The notes below the pieces were generated by a model. The model was not told the DNA's origin. It ran no database searches and worked only from the letters and a program-made list of their open reading frames with translations. From an uncultured Balneola sp. (lineage in GTDB: Bacteria > Bacteroidota > Rhodothermia > Balneolales > Balneolaceae): a stretch of 64,000 bases of DNA. The stretch spans positions 176,009 through 240,008 of the forward strand of contig CAJXQC010000003.1 of NCBI GenBank assembly GCA_913058495.1, read 5' to 3'. Below are positions 18,047 through 27,219 of this stretch, piece by piece (the stretch's first letter is position 1; the number at the start of each line of letters is the position of its first letter). Made by a program: the position numbers and the translations under genes.

Positions 18047-19015
18047 TTAATCGGATTTAAGGTTTTCGAAATACCAAAAGCCATCAATGATATCCAGATA
18101 TACGCCGTCAAAACCGGCATTTAAAATCATTTGTGTATACGAATCACTTTCACCATAGATAATTTTTTTCCAGTCTTCATTCCAGTATTTCACTTTAAAG
18201 TTTCCGGGCCAGTCAGGATTCTCCGAGTCGATCCATTTTAATTCCTTTTTATCCCAGCTTTCATCCCAATAAAATCTATAATCTTCAGCTTCTCCAATAC
18301 TCATATAACTGATAAGGAGTCGCTTACCACCGTCACTTTTTGTTCTTATCTGATCCAGATCTTCACGTGTAAATATCTTACCCCAAAAAAAAGCGTCCAT
18401 AATAAAAACATCAAAATTTGTATCAGACAGTGCTGAAAGCAGTGCTTCTTTAGAATCGTAGTTTTCATAGTTCAATAAGTAGAGAAAATTCCTGGCGTCA
18501 GAAAGGGTTTTTATATCTCTGCTATTTTCATTTTTTACAAATTCAGATGGTTCGGGGACATAAGTTAGTTCACGCTCAGGCGCAGAAAACGAGATGAAGC
18601 CATTCAAAGAATTTCTTTCGTAAGACCGCTTAATCTTTTGGTCTTCATCAGTATAGTCTGTAACAAGAACAGTTTTTCCTTGCCGTTTTCCTGTTCTCAG
18701 AAATTGAAGCAGATATTCTCTGCTGTCGGTTGGGGTAACCGTATTGTCACCGTAATAACCAAAGATCAGGCTTTCCTGGCCTAATCCGTCTACCGCTGAA
18801 AGGTAATCTTCGGCAATGCTGCTATCTTTTTTAATAATTAAATCGTGACCGTTCTGGGGGATCACTATAAAATCGGAGTCTTGCTCCCGGGCAAACTCTG
18901 ATATTTCAATAACGAAATTTCTCATCTCTTCACGATAGTCTAATTTCTCTTTAGGAGAGGATGATGCGCAGCTCAGGAATACAACTAGAAAAAATAAATA
19001 GAAAAATAACTTCAT
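18047..19015 (-). CDS. GH114/TM1410-family lipoprotein (putative glycoside hydrolase)
   Basis: About 322 residues from ATG 19015; an upstream TTG at 19045 would spoil the signal peptide. The N-terminus M-K-L-F-F-Y-L-F-F-L-V-V-F-L-S-C is a lipoprotein signal with a lipobox cysteine, so the protein is probably anchored in an envelope membrane. The C-terminal half has TIM-barrel-like strands with L-I-S-Y-M-S-I-G-E-A-E-D-Y-R and G-F-D-G-V-Y-L-D-I-I-D-G, characteristic of the GH114/TM1410 group, with putative acidic active residues. Some relatives are endo-alpha-1,4-polygalactosaminidases; substrate and activity here are inferred. It is convergent with leuB and divergent from recQ. Confidence 0.7.
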   Translation of the reverse strand: MKLFFYLFFLVVFLSCASSSPKEKLDYREEMRNFVIEISEFAREQDSDFIVIPQNGHDLIIKKDSSIAEDYLSAVDGLGQESLIFGYYGDNTVTPTDSREYLLQFLRTGKRQGKTVLVTDYTDEDQKIKRSYERNSLNGFISFSAPERELTYVPEPSEFVKNENSRDIKTLSDARNFLYLLNYENYDSKEALLSALSDTNFDVFIMDAFFWGKIFTREDLDQIRTKSDGGKRLLISYMSIGEAEDYRFYWDESWDKKELKWIDSENPDWPGNFKVKYWNEDWKKIIYGESDSYTQMILNAGFDGVYLDIIDGFWYFENLKSD

Positions 19016-19076
19016 GTTTTTATTTGATGAACAGAATGATATCAATACTTTTGGATAAAGAAATTGAGGTTTAAAA

Positions 19077-21017
19077 TTGCAGAACCAATTTAATCAGGCA
19101 TTAGAACATTTAAAAGGTTTTTGGGGGTACGAATCGTTCCGGGAAGGACAGGATATTGCTGTTAAATCTGTTTTCTCGGGAAAAGATACTCTTGTTCTTT
19201 TTCCAACTGGTGGAGGTAAATCACTTTGCTATCAGGTTCCGGCAACTGTATTTGAAGGAATGACCTTGGTTATTTCACCACTTGTAGCTTTAATGCAGGA
19301 TCAGGTTCAGCAATTAAATGATCAGGGGATTTCTGCAACATTTATAAATAATACAATTCCGTTCTATGAAGTTGAACAACGATTGGTCAACGCCAGAAAT
19401 GGCATGTACAAATTGTTGTATTGCGCACCTGAAAGACTAGGAACGGAACTCTTTCAAAACGAACTGAATAACCTCAATATCAATCTTGTTGCGGTTGATG
19501 AAGCTCATTGTATATCTGAATGGGGGCATGATTTCCGGCCTGCATACAGAGATATAAAAACAAATCTGGAATCCATTTCGGATTCTGTATCCTGGATCGC
19601 ATTAACTGCAACAGCTACTCCTGAAGTTCGGAAAGATATCCTAGAGAATCTGAGCTTCAAGCAACCCGAAGTTATATCGTTAGGATTTAAACGACCGAAT
19701 TTAAAATGGTGGGTGGTTGAAACTGAAAAGAAGAGAGAGAAACTGATAAACGGCGTTTCCAGGGCCTCGAAAAAGGGAGATGGTTTAATCTATGGCGGTA
19801 CCAGAAAAAACTGTGAATATTGGGCAGAATTCTTTTCAAAGAAAGCTATAAAATCAGAAGCCTATCATGCAGGAGTGGAAAGTGAATTGAGGAAAAAAAT
19901 TCAAACTCGTTGGATAAAGGGAGAAACCCCACTGGTTGTGGCTACTAATGCTTTTGGAATGGGAATAGATAAACCTGATTGCAGATATGTAATTCACGAG
20001 TCAATGCCATACTCCATTGAGGCTTATTATCAGGAAGCGGGTAGGGCAGGAAGAGATGGTGAAGAGGCATATCCGATTTTATATTACAAACCATCTGATT
20101 ATACAGCTTCTAAAAAAAGAATTGAACAAAGCTATCCTACCAGAGAACAGTTGGAAAAGGTATATCAAACACTTTGCGATAGCTTTGAGTTGGCAGAAGG
20201 AGCTGTAATGTTAGAATCTGGAGCACTGGAATTAAACGCGCTTCAAAAAAGATGCAAAGAACCTTTAGGTATAATAAGAACTTCTCTGAGGATTTTGGAT
20301 CAGTTTGGTGTATTGGCTTGGATGCCGGATGTTAAACCAGCTTTCTGTATTCAGTTTACTTTGAATCGTGATATGCTTCAGAAATTTAAAGAGCGATGTA
20401 ATAATCCTGAAAAGGCTGAATTCGTGGACAGGCTTGAGAGAGCACTTAATCCTCAAGCTTTCAATGATATGATCGAAACAGATGAAGAAAGCTTGCTTTC
20501 AGCACTGGATATAAACAGGAACGGATTGATAAAAGCATTGAATGTATTAATGCAAAACGATCACATTCTCGTTTTTACAGTCATTGAGGAAAGAGACTTG
20601 ATAAGAATTTTAGAACCAAGATCAGCCAGACTGCCAATCAAAAAAGAGGAAGTTGAAAAACATCGGAGTGTTTTACTTTCCAAACTGGATAAAATGAATT
20701 CATTCATAAATTCAGAAACTTGCAGAGAAGTTTTTCTGAGAAACTATTTTGGAGATGTTGAAAGCGAGTCATGCGGGCATTGTGACAATTGCTTAAAGAA
20801 AGAATCAACCCCTAATAAATCTGTTATAAAAAGTGAATTGATTGACTCGACTCTTAATTTGCTTTCAACAAAAGATGCATCACTCAAAGAAATTGCTTCA
20901 GAATTAACAGTAGACCAAAGTACGGCGAAAAGAGTAATATCTTATCTGACTAAAGAAGGTGCTATCTCAATAAGTGAAGAAGATTCTGATCAGTATACTT
21001 TGTCGTTCTCTTCCTGA
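19077..21017 (+). CDS. recQ: ATP-dependent DNA helicase RecQ
   Basis: A 3'-5' superfamily 2 helicase of recombination and repair. The Walker A motif F-P-T-G-G-G-K-S has K48; D-E-A-H, the T-A-T-A-T-P motif, N-A-F-G-M-G-I-D-K-P and Q-E-A-G-R-A-G-R-D-G follow in order. The RecQ zinc-binding region carries C-R-E-V-F-L-R-N-Y-F-G and C-G-H-C-D-N-C near residues 552-580. The last 60 residues look like a winged helix rather than a clear HRDC domain. The only in-frame start after the upstream stop is TTG 19077, so a rare start codon is used. The 3' end overlaps the convergent DUF4296 gene by 28 bases. Confidence 0.93.
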   Translation: MQNQFNQALEHLKGFWGYESFREGQDIAVKSVFSGKDTLVLFPTGGGKSLCYQVPATVFEGMTLVISPLVALMQDQVQQLNDQGISATFINNTIPFYEVEQRLVNARNGMYKLLYCAPERLGTELFQNELNNLNINLVAVDEAHCISEWGHDFRPAYRDIKTNLESISDSVSWIALTATATPEVRKDILENLSFKQPEVISLGFKRPNLKWWVVETEKKREKLINGVSRASKKGDGLIYGGTRKNCEYWAEFFSKKAIKSEAYHAGVESELRKKIQTRWIKGETPLVVATNAFGMGIDKPDCRYVIHESMPYSIEAYYQEAGRAGRDGEEAYPILYYKPSDYTASKKRIEQSYPTREQLEKVYQTLCDSFELAEGAVMLESGALELNALQKRCKEPLGIIRTSLRILDQFGVLAWMPDVKPAFCIQFTLNRDMLQKFKERCNNPEKAEFVDRLERALNPQAFNDMIETDEESLLSALDINRNGLIKALNVLMQNDHILVFTVIEERDLIRILEPRSARLPIKKEEVEKHRSVLLSKLDKMNSFINSETCREVFLRNYFGDVESESCGHCDNCLKKESTPNKSVIKSELIDSTLNLLSTKDASLKEIASELTVDQSTAKRVISYLTKEGAISISEEDSDQYTLSFSS

Positions 21018-21364
21018 GTTTTGAGCGAGTCCAGTTTAACTAGAGGCAGAAGCTCTTTCTCAATTCTGGCAATAACTGTATCTACCCTTATTTGCTGTTT
21101 ATCTATCTGGCTTTGATAGAATTGATGGCTTTCAAGAAAAAATTCTTTATCCGCTTTATATTTTTTAAAAATTTCTTCATGCAAAGAATCTATAACTGCG
21201 CTACCTGTGCCTCTGTTTTGGTAAACTCTAAGCAATTCCAGTTCATAAAAAAGATCCAAATAAAGACTTTCATCCATTAGCAGATCAGGTTTTTGAACGG
21301 GATGCTCATTGCTACATGAGATCAAAAAAGTAATACCCAAAATTAGAACAACTGCTCTTTTCAC
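20990..21364 (-). CDS. DUF4296 lipoprotein
   Basis: A 124-residue protein with a lipoprotein signal (V-V-L-I-L-G-I-T-F-L-I-S-C). The following P-D-L-L-M-D-E-S-L-Y-L-D-L-F-Y-E-L-E-L-L segment is typical of DUF4296, a family largely limited to Bacteroidota relatives. The rest is helical and the function is unknown. It starts with GTG 21364, three bases after the stop of the upstream SDR gene, so the two form an operon. Its 3' end overlaps recQ tail to tail. Confidence 0.75.
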   Translation of the reverse strand: MKRAVVLILGITFLISCSNEHPVQKPDLLMDESLYLDLFYELELLRVYQNRGTGSAVIDSLHEEIFKKYKADKEFFLESHQFYQSQIDKQQIRVDTVIARIEKELLPLVKLDSLKTQEENDKVY

Positions 21365-21367
21365 TGG

Positions 21368-22084
21368 TTAACCGGGGTTCTTTGGATTAAGTGGACGCAT
21401 GATGATCTCGTTTATCAGAAAATTATCAGGTGTTTCTAAAACATGGATCAATGTATTAGAAACGTCAGATGCTTGCATCATATTCGGGTGCTGATCAACT
21501 TCATCGATGGCATCAAAGAAATTTGTGGCTATAGAACCGGGGAAAAAACAGGAAACTTTGATTCCATCATACCTAAGTTCTTTGAACAGGGCATCGCTGA
21601 ATCCTCTTAAACCATATTTTGTAGCGTTATAAGCTGATATCTGTGGGTTTCCCATCAATCCGGCAATAGAGGAAATATTTACAATGTGACAAACCTCATC
21701 ACTTTTTTTCATTAAAGGAACGATCAAGCGGGTTAGGTAGAAAATTCCGGAAAGATTTACGTTCAGCATCTTATCCCATTCGGAAATTTTTAAATCATCT
21801 ACGTTTGCAAAATACCCAAGGCCGGCGTTGTTAATTAAAATGTCTGGTGAATGATCATCAGAAAATGTTTCCTCAACCCAGGTTTCCAGACTTTCACTGT
21901 TTGTAATATCCTGCTGAACAGGAACGAAATTATTTCCTAGCTTTTCTCTGATGCTGTTGAGCTTATCGATACTTCTGGCTAATCCATATACTTTAGCGCC
22001 TTTTTTAACAAGGTCTTTTGAAAATTCTGCACCAATTCCACTACTGGCTCCGGTAACTATCGCAATCTTTGATTTTAAATTCAT
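21368..22084 (-). CDS. Short-chain dehydrogenase/reductase
   Basis: A classical SDR of 238 residues. It has the cofactor motif T-G-A-S-S-G-I-G near residue 12, the N-N-A-G strand, the catalytic serine in N-I-S-S-I-A-G and the Y-N-A-T-K active-site pair near 153-157. The R-S motif at the end of the second strand suggests NADP. The substrate cannot be read from sequence. It begins at ATG 22084, divergent from coaX, and heads a two-gene unit with the DUF4296 lipoprotein. Confidence 0.88.
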   Translation of the reverse strand: MNLKSKIAIVTGASSGIGAEFSKDLVKKGAKVYGLARSIDKLNSIREKLGNNFVPVQQDITNSESLETWVEETFSDDHSPDILINNAGLGYFANVDDLKISEWDKMLNVNLSGIFYLTRLIVPLMKKSDEVCHIVNISSIAGLMGNPQISAYNATKYGLRGFSDALFKELRYDGIKVSCFFPGSIATNFFDAIDEVDQHPNMMQASDVSNTLIHVLETPDNFLINEIIMRPLNPKNPG

Positions 22085-22135
22085 ACTATCCGTTAGATTG
22101 ATTATTCTCTTATGTCTTTAATGTAATACAAATTC

Positions 22136-22879
22136 ATGAGCAAAAACGATTCAGAAAATTCAAAAAAAACGCTTTTTCTTGATATTGGAAACTCCTCGAT
22201 AAAGGTGGGGTTCAGGAATAATAATGCTTGGGAAAAGTCTACTGATAATTTTAAATCAGTAACATATTTGATTTCATGGTTGAACCAACATAAAGACTCA
22301 ATTCAGGATCTTGTAGTTGCCAGTGTTAGAAAAGATCACTTTGAATTACTGAAGAATCAGGTAACGGAGTTCGAAATAAAAAACATCGAAATCAGTGAAG
22401 TCCCTGAGCATAATTTGAATTACGAAACACCAAAAACATTGGGAATTGATCGTTTTTTGGGATGTTTAGGAGCATATGCACAGGAGAAGCAATCTGTTGT
22501 AGTAGTAGATGCGGGAAGTGCGTGTACTATAGATATAATGAATGAAAATGGAGTTTACCAGGGAGGCGTTATTATGCCGGGTTTACAGAGTATTCTGAAT
22601 ATTTTCAAAACTTCAGCACCGGAACTCCCTACAATTGAAACAGAAATTCCAACGAAATTTCCCGGAAAAAGTACTGCTGAGTCTTTGCAATGGGGTCAGG
22701 TTGCTTTTTTTGTGGATGGAATCAATGCTTCTTTAAAACGTTACCAGGAATCGTTTGGAGATTTTAGCCTTTATTTAACCGGAGGAGATGCTAGTGCTAT
22801 CTCCAAGTTAATTTCGATGAATTCTAAAAGAGATGAATTCCTGATCTTTAAAGGAATGGAAGCTTTTATTCGCGGTTAG
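22136..22879 (+). CDS. coaX: Type III pantothenate kinase
   Basis: Phosphorylates pantothenate, the first step of coenzyme A synthesis. The 247 residues show the acetate-kinase/Hsp70-type phosphate motifs L-F-L-D-I-G-N-S-S-I-K-V-G and V-V-V-D-A-G-S-A-C-T-I-D, the G-I-D-R-F-L-G segment, and the G-G-V-I-M-P-G loop. All are standard for CoaX, which is insensitive to CoA feedback. The 3' end overlaps the convergent uridine kinase gene by 14 bases. Confidence 0.93.
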   Translation: MSKNDSENSKKTLFLDIGNSSIKVGFRNNNAWEKSTDNFKSVTYLISWLNQHKDSIQDLVVASVRKDHFELLKNQVTEFEIKNIEISEVPEHNLNYETPKTLGIDRFLGCLGAYAQEKQSVVVVDAGSACTIDIMNENGVYQGGVIMPGLQSILNIFKTSAPELPTIETEIPTKFPGKSTAESLQWGQVAFFVDGINASLKRYQESFGDFSLYLTGGDASAISKLISMNSKRDEFLIFKGMEAFIRG

Positions 22880-23492
22880 AAAGCTTTTCATTGATCAATG
22901 CCAGAACCATATCCAGTGCGACTTTATTTTTTCCGCCTCTGGGTATAATCACATCTGCATAGCGCTTGCTGGGTTGAACAAATTCCAGATGCATTGGGCG
23001 TACAAATTTTTGGTATTGCTCCATTACATTTTCAACAGACCGACCACGTTCGCTGATATCTCTTTTAAGTCTCCGTAGCAACCTAATATCGTCATCAGTA
23101 TCAACAAAGATCTTCACATCCATTAATTCGAGAAGTTCAGGCTCACTGAAAATAAGAATTCCATCTACCAGAATAACTTCTTTAGGAGTAACAGATGTGG
23201 TTTGTTCTTTTCGAATATGGTTTGCAAAGTCATATTGGGGTACTTCAATCGGGTATCCTTCAGAAAGAGCATTAATGTGTCGGATAAGTAACTCTGTTTC
23301 TAATGAAGCCGGATGATCAAAGTTCTGCTTTATTCGTTCTTCAAAAGGCAGATGTTTTAAGTCGCGGTAATAAGAGTCGTGTTGTAAAAGTAGGTGTTTG
23401 TTAGCACCAAGAGTTTTTGAAATAGTATTTACAACTGTAGTTTTTCCGGAGCCGCTACCACCTGCAACTCCGATGATCAAAGGATTAGTCAT
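22866..23492 (-). CDS. udk: Uridine kinase
   Basis: Phosphorylates uridine and cytidine in pyrimidine salvage. The 208 residues start with the P-loop G-V-A-G-G-S-G-S-G-K-T-T (K20). They contain H-D-S-Y-Y-R-D near 39-45, the Y-D-F-A-N-H substrate motif and R-R-L-K-R-D-I-x-E-R-G-R. The ATG overlaps the upstream amidase stop by eight bases, so the two are probably co-transcribed. Confidence 0.93.
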   Translation of the reverse strand: MTNPLIIGVAGGSGSGKTTVVNTISKTLGANKHLLLQHDSYYRDLKHLPFEERIKQNFDHPASLETELLIRHINALSEGYPIEVPQYDFANHIRKEQTTSVTPKEVILVDGILIFSEPELLELMDVKIFVDTDDDIRLLRRLKRDISERGRSVENVMEQYQKFVRPMHLEFVQPSKRYADVIIPRGGKNKVALDMVLALINEKLSNRE

Positions 23493-24777
23493 TCGCTGAA
23501 GTCACTTTTAAAGAATAGCTTTCGTCTTGTTCTTTCTTGTATTGTTTTATAGCTCTGTAAATTGCTGATGCAATTAAGCTTTGTCCCCAATCACTTGTCA
23601 GATATCTTTTTTCAGCCGGGTTTGTCAGAAATCCTGTTTCAACCAGAATAGCAGGCATGGTTGATTGATATAATACAACAAGTCCTTTCTGTTTAACTCC
23701 TCTCGATTTTCTTTGTGCACGATTCTTAAGTTGATCTTCCACCATATAAGCAATTCGTTCACTGTTTGCGATATTTCCGCTGTGAGCAAGTTCATATACA
23801 ATCAAATCTTCTTCAGATAAGTCCTCTATAACTTCATGCTCAGAGTAAATTTGATTTTCTTCTTTCATTACCTCAAAAGAACGATCGGTGCTACCCAATC
23901 CTAAAAAGAAAACAGAAGAGCCTCGCACAGAAGATTGAGTCCATGCATCAGCATGTATAGATACAAAAAGATCGGCTTCAGCTCTGTTCGCAATACTTCC
24001 CCGTTCCCAAAGATCAACAAACTCATCTGTCTCTCTTGTATAAATTACTTCCACATCCGGGAGATTTTCTTCTATATACCCACCTAATTTCTTTGCGATA
24101 GCTAAAACAACATCTTTTTCTTTAGCACTTCTTTTGTAGCCTAAATTCCCGGGATCATGTCCGCCATGCCCTGCGTCGATCACAATCTTATCAAACTTTA
24201 ATTTATTACGAACAGGATTGTAATTATCTGTAACTGAACCTGTATCAATAATAGTTGTCGGGGCAGCGTCTTCAGTTATTTCAAAATTATCATACCAGGT
24301 CTTTGCCAGAAATTGCTGAGAATAGGCATCCAGCTCTTCATAATTGGCTTCGGTGAGACCAACTAACAGATGTTTTCCATTTTGGTCAGGGTAAGCATCA
24401 GCCATATAAGCATAGTCTTGTCCTAAATAGATATCTACTCCAAATCCATAATCCTGTTTGTATAGGATAACCTGATTGACTTTATCCCCATAATCCGGCA
24501 GCTGAATTCCAGTAGTATCAATATCACCGTATAATACCATTTGCACTAGATCAGGAGCCGGTTGAATGACTTCAAAAGAGTCAACAGCTTCAGAAAAATG
24601 ATATCTGATGACAGCTCCCTTACCATCACTTCGGTCAACCGTTGATATCCGTGAAAGATTGTTCTGAGCCGATAGTGAATCACTTGATGCTACTATAAGA
24701 AAGCAAAGAAAAACAAAAAAGAAGGTACGCCTAGAATGAATTTTAAACATTCTTTTCAGGGTAATTTTGTTAAACAT
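23485..24777 (-). CDS. N-acetylmuramoyl-L-alanine amidase (Amidase_3)
   Basis: A zinc hydrolase that cuts the bond between muramic acid and the stem peptide, as in AmiC-like cell-separation enzymes. A basic start and hydrophobic stretch (T-F-F-F-V-F-L-C-F-L-I-V-A) with S-L-S-A-Q give an export signal. Residues about 40-180 are a beta-rich AMIN-like targeting domain. The catalytic domain from about 200 has I-D-A-G-H-G-G-H-D-P-G, the Y-T-R-E-T-D-E zinc glutamate, S-I-H-A-D-A and the final L-V-E-T-G-F-L-T-N-P. The 430 residues fit. ATG 24777 was used; ATG 24750 is a possible shorter start. Confidence 0.9.
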   Translation of the reverse strand: MFNKITLKRMFKIHSRRTFFFVFLCFLIVASSDSLSAQNNLSRISTVDRSDGKGAVIRYHFSEAVDSFEVIQPAPDLVQMVLYGDIDTTGIQLPDYGDKVNQVILYKQDYGFGVDIYLGQDYAYMADAYPDQNGKHLLVGLTEANYEELDAYSQQFLAKTWYDNFEITEDAAPTTIIDTGSVTDNYNPVRNKLKFDKIVIDAGHGGHDPGNLGYKRSAKEKDVVLAIAKKLGGYIEENLPDVEVIYTRETDEFVDLWERGSIANRAEADLFVSIHADAWTQSSVRGSSVFFLGLGSTDRSFEVMKEENQIYSEHEVIEDLSEEDLIVYELAHSGNIANSERIAYMVEDQLKNRAQRKSRGVKQKGLVVLYQSTMPAILVETGFLTNPAEKRYLTSDWGQSLIASAIYRAIKQYKKEQDESYSLKVTSAND

Positions 24778-24914
24778 AGTTTTGTAGATGATTTACTCAA
24801 TTTAATACATTCTGAGATGCATAAAAAGCCTCATTTTGAAACTGTTAACGAAGTGGATAAATATAAATTTTTGTAACATCTATGTATGATGTAACAAAAG
24901 TAGTACATTTGTGA
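24778..24914. other. Divergent intergenic region with no recognised gene
   Basis: An AT-rich gap between the amidase gene and the open frame of the P-loop ATPase. A TACATTTG at 24904-24911 resembles the Bacteroidota -7 element, but no matching -33 element was found at the usual distance. A ten-codon frame from ATG 24882 to TGA 24912 is in the same frame as the ATPase gene. Confidence 0.4.
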
Positions 24915-25241
24915 AGTTTTCATCTAAACCAGATTACAATTAGTACAAGATCAAAAATTTATAAGCTACGTCTAAAGCGTTGGGCAGGAAGGGTTAAAAA
25001 CCTGACTATTGCATATTGGGCTAAAACTGTTGATGCCACAGCAGTTTTTTTAAGATTTGCCAGCAGAAAGCTGCGTCAGATAATCATTCCAATACAAACT
25101 ATTTTTGGCTTCAAGATCATTGATGATAAATCTGTTCAAAAAAGTGTTGGTTTAAGTACTTTCCTTACAGAAACTGATCAGAAAATACAGGAGCTTCCAA
25201 AATCATACAGAGAGTTATTTGATCTGAATAGTCAAATAGAT

Positions 25242-26270
25242 ATGGAGCTTTATGTAAATGCATCTGACAACATTAGAGCGGTTGGAAAGGCTTTTGATGC
25301 ATGGAAAGATGGATTCCCAAGCAGTGTGGCATTAATTGGTGAAAAGGGAAGTGGTAAATCAACCCTTTCAAATTTGTTAACTGATGAGATCTTTAAAGAG
25401 CAAAAGATCGTCAATATCGAAATAAAGCAATCAACCTGGAAAATAGAGCAGATATTAAGCTTATTTGGCAGCGCTTTTGAAATCAAAGATGTGAATCGTC
25501 CTGAGCATATCGTAAATGCGCTAAATGCAATGGAAGAGCGTATTGTAGTTAATCTTGAAGGTCTACAGAAACTATATCTGAGAAACATAAACGGTTTTGA
25601 TGCACTTGATGCTTTATGGTTGATCATTTCTGAAACCAAAGGAAAAGTGTTTTGGATAACTACATGTTCCAGGTATGCATGGGAGTTTTTGAACAAAGTT
25701 GAAGGAGTAGAAACTCATTTCACACATATTTTCTTTACAGATGCATTGAGTGATGATCATATACAGTCGGTTATTATGAATCGCCACGATAAAAGTGTGT
25801 ATAGATTGAATTTTGAAGCCGATGAGTCAACCAGAAAATCTCGAAATTATAAAAAGAGGCTAAATGATCCCAAAGCTGTTCAGGAGTATTTGAAAGAGAT
25901 CTATTTCGAGAGATTGGCAGATATTACTGAGGGAAACACTTCTGTGGCTACAATTTTGTGGCTTCGCTCCATCAAAAAGGTGGAACGAAGAACTATAACT
26001 ATTTCTCCGTTTCAACCTGTTAATATTGAGACACTGGAGATTTTAAAGCCTGAAACACTGTTTACTCTTGCGGCTATTGTATTGCACGATACTTTAAAAG
26101 TAGCTGAGCTTTGCAGAGTTCTGAATCTAACTCTTGCTCAAAGCAGAGTGCTGCTTACAAGATTAAAATCGCGCGGAATCCTGATCGAAGAAGAGAGTGG
26201 ATATTACCTGAACCAACTTGTATATCGTCAGGTTTTGAGGCTATTGAAACGAAGAAACATTATTCATTGA
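25242..26270 (+). CDS. P-loop ATPase (AAA-like), start codon uncertain
   Basis: The first ATG is 25242, and the Walker A motif G-E-K-G-S-G-K-S-T-L follows at residues 33-42. The C-terminal third is winged-helix-like (T-L-A-Q-S-R-V-L-L-T-R-L-K-S-R-G-I-L). The open frame runs back without a stop to 24915. That 109-codon extension looks coding: L-P-K-S-Y-R-E-L-F-D-L then N-A-S-D-N-I-R-A-V resembles the segment just before the P-loop in such ATPases. The extension has no ATG, GTG or TTG, so the true start may be an ATT, or a frameshift may be present. The gene ends three bases before the MscS channel gene, suggesting co-expression. The biological role is unknown. Confidence 0.75.
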   Translation: MELYVNASDNIRAVGKAFDAWKDGFPSSVALIGEKGSGKSTLSNLLTDEIFKEQKIVNIEIKQSTWKIEQILSLFGSAFEIKDVNRPEHIVNALNAMEERIVVNLEGLQKLYLRNINGFDALDALWLIISETKGKVFWITTCSRYAWEFLNKVEGVETHFTHIFFTDALSDDHIQSVIMNRHDKSVYRLNFEADESTRKSRNYKKRLNDPKAVQEYLKEIYFERLADITEGNTSVATILWLRSIKKVERRTITISPFQPVNIETLEILKPETLFTLAAIVLHDTLKVAELCRVLNLTLAQSRVLLTRLKSRGILIEEESGYYLNQLVYRQVLRLLKRRNIIH

Positions 26271-26272
26271 TC

Positions 26273-27214
26273 ATGAAAAAACTATTTACATATTTCATGT
26301 TTCTGATCTTCAGCTTGAGTTCTTTTACTTTGAGTGCTCAGGATTCGCTAAGTACCGTTCAGGCAGATTCAGCAGTAACTGATTCTTCAAATGTCATAAA
26401 CCTTAAGCCAAAGATCGTTCCTTTTGAAGAGCTATTTTCTACTGGCAAGATCATTTCTTCGTTTATTGTACTGATATTTGCATTCTTGTTGAACAGATTT
26501 ATCACTTTTCTGCTTGGCAAACTTGCAGAAAATCAGGCTTCATACCGGTTGCTTATAAAAAGACTGATTCCATTTTTAAATGTAATTCTATGGTCAGTTG
26601 CACTGTTTATTGTGATTGGAGGAATTATAAATCCACCTGTCGAAACTATTCTTACAGTTGGAGCTTCTATCGGAATTGCAGTTGGTTTTGCGGCACAGGA
26701 TATTCTGAAGAATATTTTCGGTGGATTTATCATCATATTAGACAGTCCGTTTCAGGTTGGTGATAAGATCGAGATTGACGGATACTATGGTGAAGTAACC
26801 GGAATAGGTTTAAGATCTACCAGAATTGTAACTCCGGATGATTCACTGGTAACTATACCAAACGCAGATATTGTTAACAATTCGGTTTCAAATTCAAATA
26901 CAGGAGCTCTGGATTGCCAAGTAGTAGCATCTATTTATTTACCTGCTGATACAAATATTGATACCGTTAAAGAAATAGCATACAAAGCAGCAATTACATC
27001 TCGATATGTGTATTTGAATAAACCCGTTGTTGTGATCACTGAAAATCAGGTCATCGACAAAAACTACCTGATACACTTAAAAGTGAAAGCATATGTACTC
27101 GATATCAGATACGAGTTTCTGTTGAAAGGAGAGATCACAGAGCTTATACTTACAGAACTTAACAGAAGACAACTATTGCCAAGTAGTGTCCCCATCAAAC
27201 AAATCGAAGAATAA
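26273..27214 (+). CDS. MscS-family mechanosensitive ion channel
   Basis: About 313 residues from ATG 26273, two bases after the ATPase stop. Longer reading into the ATPase gene would place junk before a clear signal peptide (M-K-K-L-F-T-Y-F-M-F-L-I-F-S-L-S-S). Three membrane helices lie between roughly 55 and 150. The pore-helix region V-G-A-S-I-G-I-A-V-G-F-A-A-Q-D-I-L-K-N-I-F-G-G-F is the MscS signature, followed by the cytoplasmic beta domain (F-Q-V-G-D-K-I-E-I-D-G-Y-Y-G-E-V). It should release solutes on osmotic downshock. Confidence 0.92.
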   Translation: MKKLFTYFMFLIFSLSSFTLSAQDSLSTVQADSAVTDSSNVINLKPKIVPFEELFSTGKIISSFIVLIFAFLLNRFITFLLGKLAENQASYRLLIKRLIPFLNVILWSVALFIVIGGIINPPVETILTVGASIGIAVGFAAQDILKNIFGGFIIILDSPFQVGDKIEIDGYYGEVTGIGLRSTRIVTPDDSLVTIPNADIVNNSVSNSNTGALDCQVVASIYLPADTNIDTVKEIAYKAAITSRYVYLNKPVVVITENQVIDKNYLIHLKVKAYVLDIRYEFLLKGEITELILTELNRRQLLPSSVPIKQIEE

Positions 27215-27219
27215 TTATT

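Noticed and set aside
24882..24914. Selenocysteine or stop read-through at TGA 24912 joining ATG 24882 to the ATPase
   Set aside because: No selenocysteine insertion-type hairpin was recognised next to the TGA, and the ten preceding codons do not look like protein; a non-standard start or an indel is simpler.
26111..26272. An earlier start for the MscS channel inside the ATPase gene
   Set aside because: It would place a non-membrane, basic leader in front of a clear signal peptide; ATG 26273 fits the family and the gene spacing.
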